NCBI GenBank assembly: GCA_015063585.1
Contig: SVTW01000014.1
Coordinates: forward strand, 1 to 41,024
Source of the DNA: Oscillospiraceae bacterium
Lineage (GTDB): Bacteria > Bacillota > Clostridia > Oscillospirales > CAG-272
Length of the DNA stretch: 41,024 nucleotides
Direction: 5' to 3'
Shown: piece after piece, positions 37,047-41,024 of the stretch
Position numbering within the stretch: position 1 is the first letter of the stretch
How the letters are laid out: the number at the start of each line of letters is the position of its first letter
Program-made: the position numbers and the translations under genes
Notes under the pieces: model-generated
Seen by the model: the letters and a program-made list of their open reading frames with translations, nothing else
Databases searched by the model: none
What the model was told of the DNA's origin: nothing

Positions 37047-37129
37047 GTCTTTTTCCACAAATAAATTTCAAAAAAAGTCGGTTTTACGGCATTTTGAACG
37101 ATAGGCTAATTTTTACGAACGATTCGCCA

Positions 37130-37158
37130 TTGACTTATAAAAAGAAATATGATATAAA
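37130..37158 (+). promoter_or_regulatory. Promoter of the secreted phosphoesterase
   Basis: TTGACT at 37130-37135, a 17-nt spacer and TATAAA at 37153-37158, each five of six to consensus, about 40 nt before the start codon. Confidence 0.75.
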
Positions 37159-37201
37159 AAGAATGTGCCCCTAGGCAAAAAATAAAAAGAGGAGAAGCAT
37201 G

Positions 37202-40200
37202 ATGAAAAAAGTATTATCGGCATTTTTAGCAATCATTATGGTGCTTTCTTTGATCCCCCTGACCGTTTTTGCGTTGCCTGCAGAAGCGGACGCATCAAAT
37301 GGCGGAATCAAATTTAGCGCCGATGAAAGTACCTTTGGCGGTGCAAGCGAGGAGTATTACCACGACGGCACGTTGTCGGAAATTCCGCACACCATTTCGG
37401 CGTGGGTCTATTTGGACGACGACGCGTATGCGGCAGGGGTCCGCAACACGGTGTTCAGTAATTTCCCCAACAACTACAACTACACGGGATACATGCATTT
37501 GGAGATCGACGCAGACAATCATCCGTATTTTGTATGGAAGAGAGCCGACGGTTCGGCTGCAAAATTTGTGTTTTCAGACGCAACGATTTCCAAGAATACC
37601 TGGACGATGATGACCATTGTGGTTGACGACGCGGCAGATCAGGTATGTTGTTATCTGGACGGAGCGCTGAAGCAGTCCATCAAGTGTATCACACCCATCG
37701 ATCCTACCGTAATTAATTTTGCCTTTAAGCTGGGCGGCAATTACTACCGTGAAGGATCGGCATTCAATCCCCGTTATTTTAAAGGAGAGTTGAAGGACTT
37801 TTTTGTATATGCCGATGCCCGTACGGCAGAGGAGATCGCTTCCGACTACGCAAACGGTCCTGCTTTGAATAACGTTGACCTTATCTGTGCATATGATATT
37901 GATGCAAACGATCAAGGGAAGAATCTGATCGACCTCAGTGGAAATGGCAACCATCTGTATTATAATAAGGTATGGCTTACCGAAGCAGAGATGGAAGTGT
38001 TGCGAGGGGATACCTCCAACAGAGAGTATGCCTTTGCCGTTGTTCCCGATCCTCAGTATATCACCGAATCCAGCCCCGAAAAGCTGAATGCTATGTATAA
38101 GTATATTGCGGACAACGTTCAGTCCAAAAATATTCAATACGTAATGGGAGTGGGTGACATTACCGATAACGACACCGATAGCGAGTGGCAGGTCGCTTAT
38201 AATGCGATTCGGCAGTTAGACGGTATCGTACCCTACACTTTGGTACGCGGAAATCACGATGTGCTTGAAACGAACAAAGGAAAGGGCTTTATCGATTACT
38301 TTGGCGGAGAAACTTTCTACGCAAAGCAATTTACCGATCCCGATGGCTACGAGGCAGGCTACTATGAAGGCACTCTTGTAAACTACCGCGGCGCTGAAGA
38401 GACCAACACCGTTGTAAACGCTTGGAGAACCCTGGAGGTTGGCGGCGATAAGTGGCTGATTATGGGATTGGATTGGGCTCCTCACAACGATCTTCTGAAG
38501 TGGGCGGCAGGCGTGATAGAAGCGCATCCCAACCATCGCGTTATCATTCTTACGCATAGCTACATCGGTGTCAGCGGACAGCATAATGACTTCCGTTTGG
38601 CGGAAGGTGTTGTAACGGCAGGAAAGCTGAAGAGCGGCTTTAACAATGGCGACGGAATTTGGGATAAGCTGGTTTCGCGCTACAGCAATATCGAAATGGT
38701 TCTTAGCGGACATATCCCCTCCAACACCATCGTGGTAGAGCAAAACAAAGGGGTATACGGAAACACCGTAACGCAGATGCTCATCGATTCCCAATATCAC
38801 GACCGTGATTGGGAGGGCGGAGTTGGTTTGGTTGCTTTGCTCTATGTTTCGAAGGACGGAAAAAGTGTTGATATTGAGTACTATTCCACCGTTACGGGAA
38901 AATATTTTGGCAGCATGAATCAACGCACCGTTGATCTTGAGGAAAAGGGAACCGAACCTTACACGAAATGGGACGGATACTCTGTTTTTGCACCTGCGGG
39001 AAGCGGCACGGAGGAGGATCCTTATCGGATTACCTGTGCGGAAAATCTTGCATGGATGTCGGCAATGTGCGCCTTTAAGTCGGGAACAAAGGTCAATCCC
39101 TTTGCGAAAAAATACTTCAAACAGATGTGTGACATTGACCTGAACGGTCAAACGCTGGAGCCGATCGGCAGCAATTACACTTCTTCTTCGGAATATGCGA
39201 TCTTTGGCGGAATATACGACGGACAGGGCTACCGCATTTACAACGGCTATATAAAGGACAACAGCAATGCGCAACAAAGCAAAGCGTGGGGTGTTGGTAT
39301 TTTTGGATTTGCGTATGATCCATCCACCAGCGGTACCTGCCTTATTAAAAACGTTGTCGCCGACAACATCACCGTCAGCGGTATGAGCCAGGCGGGTATC
39401 ATTGCAGGAAAAACCGTACACGTTCAGATTCAGAACTGTGTTGTAACCGACACCTGTACGCTGATCGGAACCGGAACCAAAACCGCTGCAGCTACCTCTG
39501 AGAGCATAATCGCCAACAAAACGCCTCAATGGAACGATACCACGCAAAACCGCTTGGGTGGAATCGTTGGTCATGCCGGTAAATCGGCGCACATCTATTA
39601 TTGCGTCAGCGCGGCAACCATTCAAACCAACGGAAACAACGCGATTGCAGGCGGAATTGTTGGTTCACTTGCCGATTCCCCCAACGTTGATTACAATGTA
39701 TTTAAGGGTAAGATTATCAATGACTTTACCGATACCGCATACTACCGCGAAATTGAAGGTGAAAACGTCAATGGCGGTATCATCGGATATATCGGCGGCA
39801 CCGGTACTTACAAAGTCACGGGAACCCGTTATTATCGGTATAACGTTAATGAGGGCAGCTTTGCAATCAAAGGAACAGCAACCACCGATGTGGTATATGG
39901 CGGCATTCTGGGCGCGGCGATCGATTGTGGCAACACAGCCAACCATCTGCAGCGCAACTTCCATATCAGCAACGAGATTGATTTGGGAGGAATACCGACA
40001 AGTGACGTATCGATCTATGTAGGCGGATTGGTTGGCAGAGTGACCAACAAGGACGGCGCAGCTATCACGCTTTCGCTCAAGGACTGTTATTCCATCGAAA
40101 CCGGCATCCAAAACGGCGGTGTGAACGTTGATACGGGTGTTTATACGGTAGAAAAAACTTATATTTATAACACAATTACCGAGAGCAGTGCCGGTACGAC

Positions 40201-40753
40201 AAAGCCGATTACAACCTCCGGCACCGTTGGAATATACGCAAAGAGCACCATTCTGAAATCAGAAAAATACACCGCACCGATCGCGACCGGCGAAGAAAAT
40301 CGCGCCGCGGGTAAGGATTCTGACGTTTTGAAGGTGGTTGGATATCAGAAGGCGGTTGACGAAAATGACTACCGTGTACGCGTGGTTTACGGGGTACAAA
40401 ATTTGGATCTCGTGCATTACGGATATGAAATGACCCTCACCTACACAAAGGACGGTCAGACCTATCATAAGACCGCTTCACTTACGAACAGCGTGGTTTA
40501 TACCGATATTTACGTTTATGATAACAACGAAAAAACGCCGTATAATGCCCAAGAGAACTGCGGAGTCCCCTATTTTGCTACGTTGGTTATCAATCCTTTG
40601 CTCAACGGCGAGATCATAGAGGGCGAGGCTGTATGTACCATCACCGCTTATACGGTCAGTGTGGACGGCTACCGTCATTCCTACGGCGCAGAGGCTGTAA
40701 CACTCGTCTTTACGGATGGCGTTCTTACAAAGCCTGAGGCAAATGTCAATTGA
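37202..40753 (+). CDS. Secreted LamG-metallophosphoesterase-GLUG-like protein
   Basis: A secreted 1183-residue protein. Residues 1-26 are a signal peptide (MKKVLSAFLAIIMVLSLIPL) with probable cleavage after VFA. Residues about 30-230 are a LamG/concanavalin-type domain (HTISAWVYLDD, YLDGALKQS, GELKDFFVYADARTAEEI). Residues about 275-590 are a calcineurin-like metallophosphoesterase with D-x-Q (VVPDPQY), GDITDND, RGNHD (about 347-351), THSY and SGH. From about 600 to 1020 come GLUG-like beta-helix repeats, introduced by GSGTEEDPYRI and containing repeated GGIVG / GGIIGYIGG motifs. The last ~140 residues form a beta domain (VRVVYGVQNLDLVHYGYEM...). No LPXTG, SLH or dockerin anchor is seen. ATG 37202 is preferred to 37199 by spacing from AGGAG. 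It probably acts on extracellular phosphoesters. Confidence 0.9.
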   Translation: MKKVLSAFLAIIMVLSLIPLTVFALPAEADASNGGIKFSADESTFGGASEEYYHDGTLSEIPHTISAWVYLDDDAYAAGVRNTVFSNFPNNYNYTGYMHLEIDADNHPYFVWKRADGSAAKFVFSDATISKNTWTMMTIVVDDAADQVCCYLDGALKQSIKCITPIDPTVINFAFKLGGNYYREGSAFNPRYFKGELKDFFVYADARTAEEIASDYANGPALNNVDLICAYDIDANDQGKNLIDLSGNGNHLYYNKVWLTEAEMEVLRGDTSNREYAFAVVPDPQYITESSPEKLNAMYKYIADNVQSKNIQYVMGVGDITDNDTDSEWQVAYNAIRQLDGIVPYTLVRGNHDVLETNKGKGFIDYFGGETFYAKQFTDPDGYEAGYYEGTLVNYRGAEETNTVVNAWRTLEVGGDKWLIMGLDWAPHNDLLKWAAGVIEAHPNHRVIILTHSYIGVSGQHNDFRLAEGVVTAGKLKSGFNNGDGIWDKLVSRYSNIEMVLSGHIPSNTIVVEQNKGVYGNTVTQMLIDSQYHDRDWEGGVGLVALLYVSKDGKSVDIEYYSTVTGKYFGSMNQRTVDLEEKGTEPYTKWDGYSVFAPAGSGTEEDPYRITCAENLAWMSAMCAFKSGTKVNPFAKKYFKQMCDIDLNGQTLEPIGSNYTSSSEYAIFGGIYDGQGYRIYNGYIKDNSNAQQSKAWGVGIFGFAYDPSTSGTCLIKNVVADNITVSGMSQAGIIAGKTVHVQIQNCVVTDTCTLIGTGTKTAAATSESIIANKTPQWNDTTQNRLGGIVGHAGKSAHIYYCVSAATIQTNGNNAIAGGIVGSLADSPNVDYNVFKGKIINDFTDTAYYREIEGENVNGGIIGYIGGTGTYKVTGTRYYRYNVNEGSFAIKGTATTDVVYGGILGAAIDCGNTANHLQRNFHISNEIDLGGIPTSDVSIYVGGLVGRVTNKDGAAITLSLKDCYSIETGIQNGGVNVDTGVYTVEKTYIYNTITESSAGTTKPITTSGTVGIYAKSTILKSEKYTAPIATGEENRAAGKDSDVLKVVGYQKAVDENDYRVRVVYGVQNLDLVHYGYEMTLTYTKDGQTYHKTASLTNSVVYTDIYVYDNNEKTPYNAQENCGVPYFATLVINPLLNGEIIEGEAVCTITAYTVSVDGYRHSYGAEAVTLVFTDGVLTKPEANVN

Positions 40754-40766
40754 GGAGGAAATATTT

Positions 40767-40904
40767 ATGAAATGTAAATATGTAACACCCGAAATGGAAG
40801 CTCTGTATTTTGGAGATGATGAGATCCACGGCCTGTTCACAAGCGCTTCTATGCCGGCAGACTTTAAGGACGGTCCAAGTTTGGATTTTAATGATTTCAA
40901 TTAA
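40767..40904 (+). CDS. 45-residue peptide downstream of the phosphoesterase
   Basis: A short, acidic peptide opening MKCKYVTPEMEALYF and ending SLDFNDFN. A strong GAGGAGG lies 8 nt before the ATG, the gene is 13 nt after the phosphoesterase stop and a terminator follows, so it is likely a real cotranscribed gene. The opening resembles the 'MKKYxKPExE' short peptides common in gut bacteria, from memory and with no function attached. It has no signal peptide or TM helix. An upstream in-frame start at 40716 lies inside the previous gene and is rejected. Confidence 0.72.
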   Translation: MKCKYVTPEMEALYFGDDEIHGLFTSASMPADFKDGPSLDFNDFN

Positions 40905-40921
40905 TCCCGAAACGATGAAAA

Positions 40922-40972
40922 GGGGGTGAGTCAAATGCAAAAATGCATTTGGTACTCACCCCCGACGTTTTT
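40922..40972 (+). terminator. Terminator after the 45-residue peptide
   Basis: A GGGGGTGAGT/ACTCACCCCC stem continues, across a two-base bulge, into CAAATGCA/TGCATTTG and is followed by T5 (40968-40972). Confidence 0.9.
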
Positions 40973-40994
40973 GCTTTGCGGCTAAACACCGCAA

Positions 40995-41019
40995 TTTTCG
41001 ACTGCTTTGCAGTCGAAAA
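40995..41019. repeat. Short perfect inverted repeat near the window end
   Basis: An 11-bp perfect inverted repeat (TTTTCGACTGC / GCAGTCGAAAA) with a 3-nt TTT loop. Its partner sequences are cut off by the window end, so its role is open. Confidence 0.6.
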
Positions 41020-41024
41020 CCGCA

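Overview
This window looks like one stretch of a Bacillota (class Clostridia) chromosome, probably from a gut commensal. The case rests on strong AGGAGG-type ribosome binding sites, near-consensus sigma-A promoters with 17-nt spacers, a type III glutamine synthetase, YqeG, EutH, Maf and MreB homologues, and multi-hairpin intergenic repeats. This is inference from gene content; there is no rRNA or other marker here. I saw no tRNA, rRNA, CRISPR array, transposase or phage gene. Apart from glnN at the left end and one AraC-type regulator, every gene is on the + strand.

Layout. (1) 1-2225: glnN (type III glutamine synthetase) on the minus strand. (2) 2437-6321: a large membrane protein with an extracellular YDG/MBG-like beta-repeat region, one TM helix, a very acidic Glu/Ala/Thr repeat segment and a conserved basic C-terminal domain. 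(3) 6401-8507: a glutaminase-A/DUF4965-type protein. (4) 8533-9395: a non-coding array of two and a half ~350-bp units, each full unit with four hairpins. (5) 9494-25419: a long co-directional housekeeping block: aroK, maf, mreB, a CPBP-family membrane protease, a PBP2-type transpeptidase, yqeG, an endonuclease-IV-like TIM barrel, a small lipoprotein, pcrA, an unknown nuclease-like protein, eutH, a PHP phosphoesterase, a SulP transporter and fumC. Many of these are spaced by a few bases or overlap by ATGA. (6) 25624-34366: a complete five-gene oligopeptide ABC transporter operon plus a small membrane protein, with a structured leader and a terminator after the binding-protein gene. (7) 34478-36890: an AraC-type regulator divergent from an ADP-ribosylglycohydrolase. 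(8) 37130-40972: a secreted multidomain metallophosphoesterase followed by a 45-residue peptide.

The most unusual content is in the peptide transporter. The OppC-type permease carries about 300 extra residues in its first extracellular loop that read as RCC1-type beta-propeller repeats. The OppF-type ATPase carries about 200 extra residues of charged, probably coiled-coil helix between Walker A and the Q-loop. Thus one importer is enlarged on both faces of the membrane: a propeller outside, where the lipoprotein OppA docks, and a coiled coil inside. The ordinary catalytic motifs of the permeases and ATPases are intact, so the complex should still work as an importer. Other points of interest are mreB and PBP2 genes separated by a CPBP protease where mreC/mreD usually sit, a SulP transporter translationally coupled to fumarase, an endonuclease-IV-like protein that lacks one expected metal ligand, and an apparent late frameshift in the AraC regulator.
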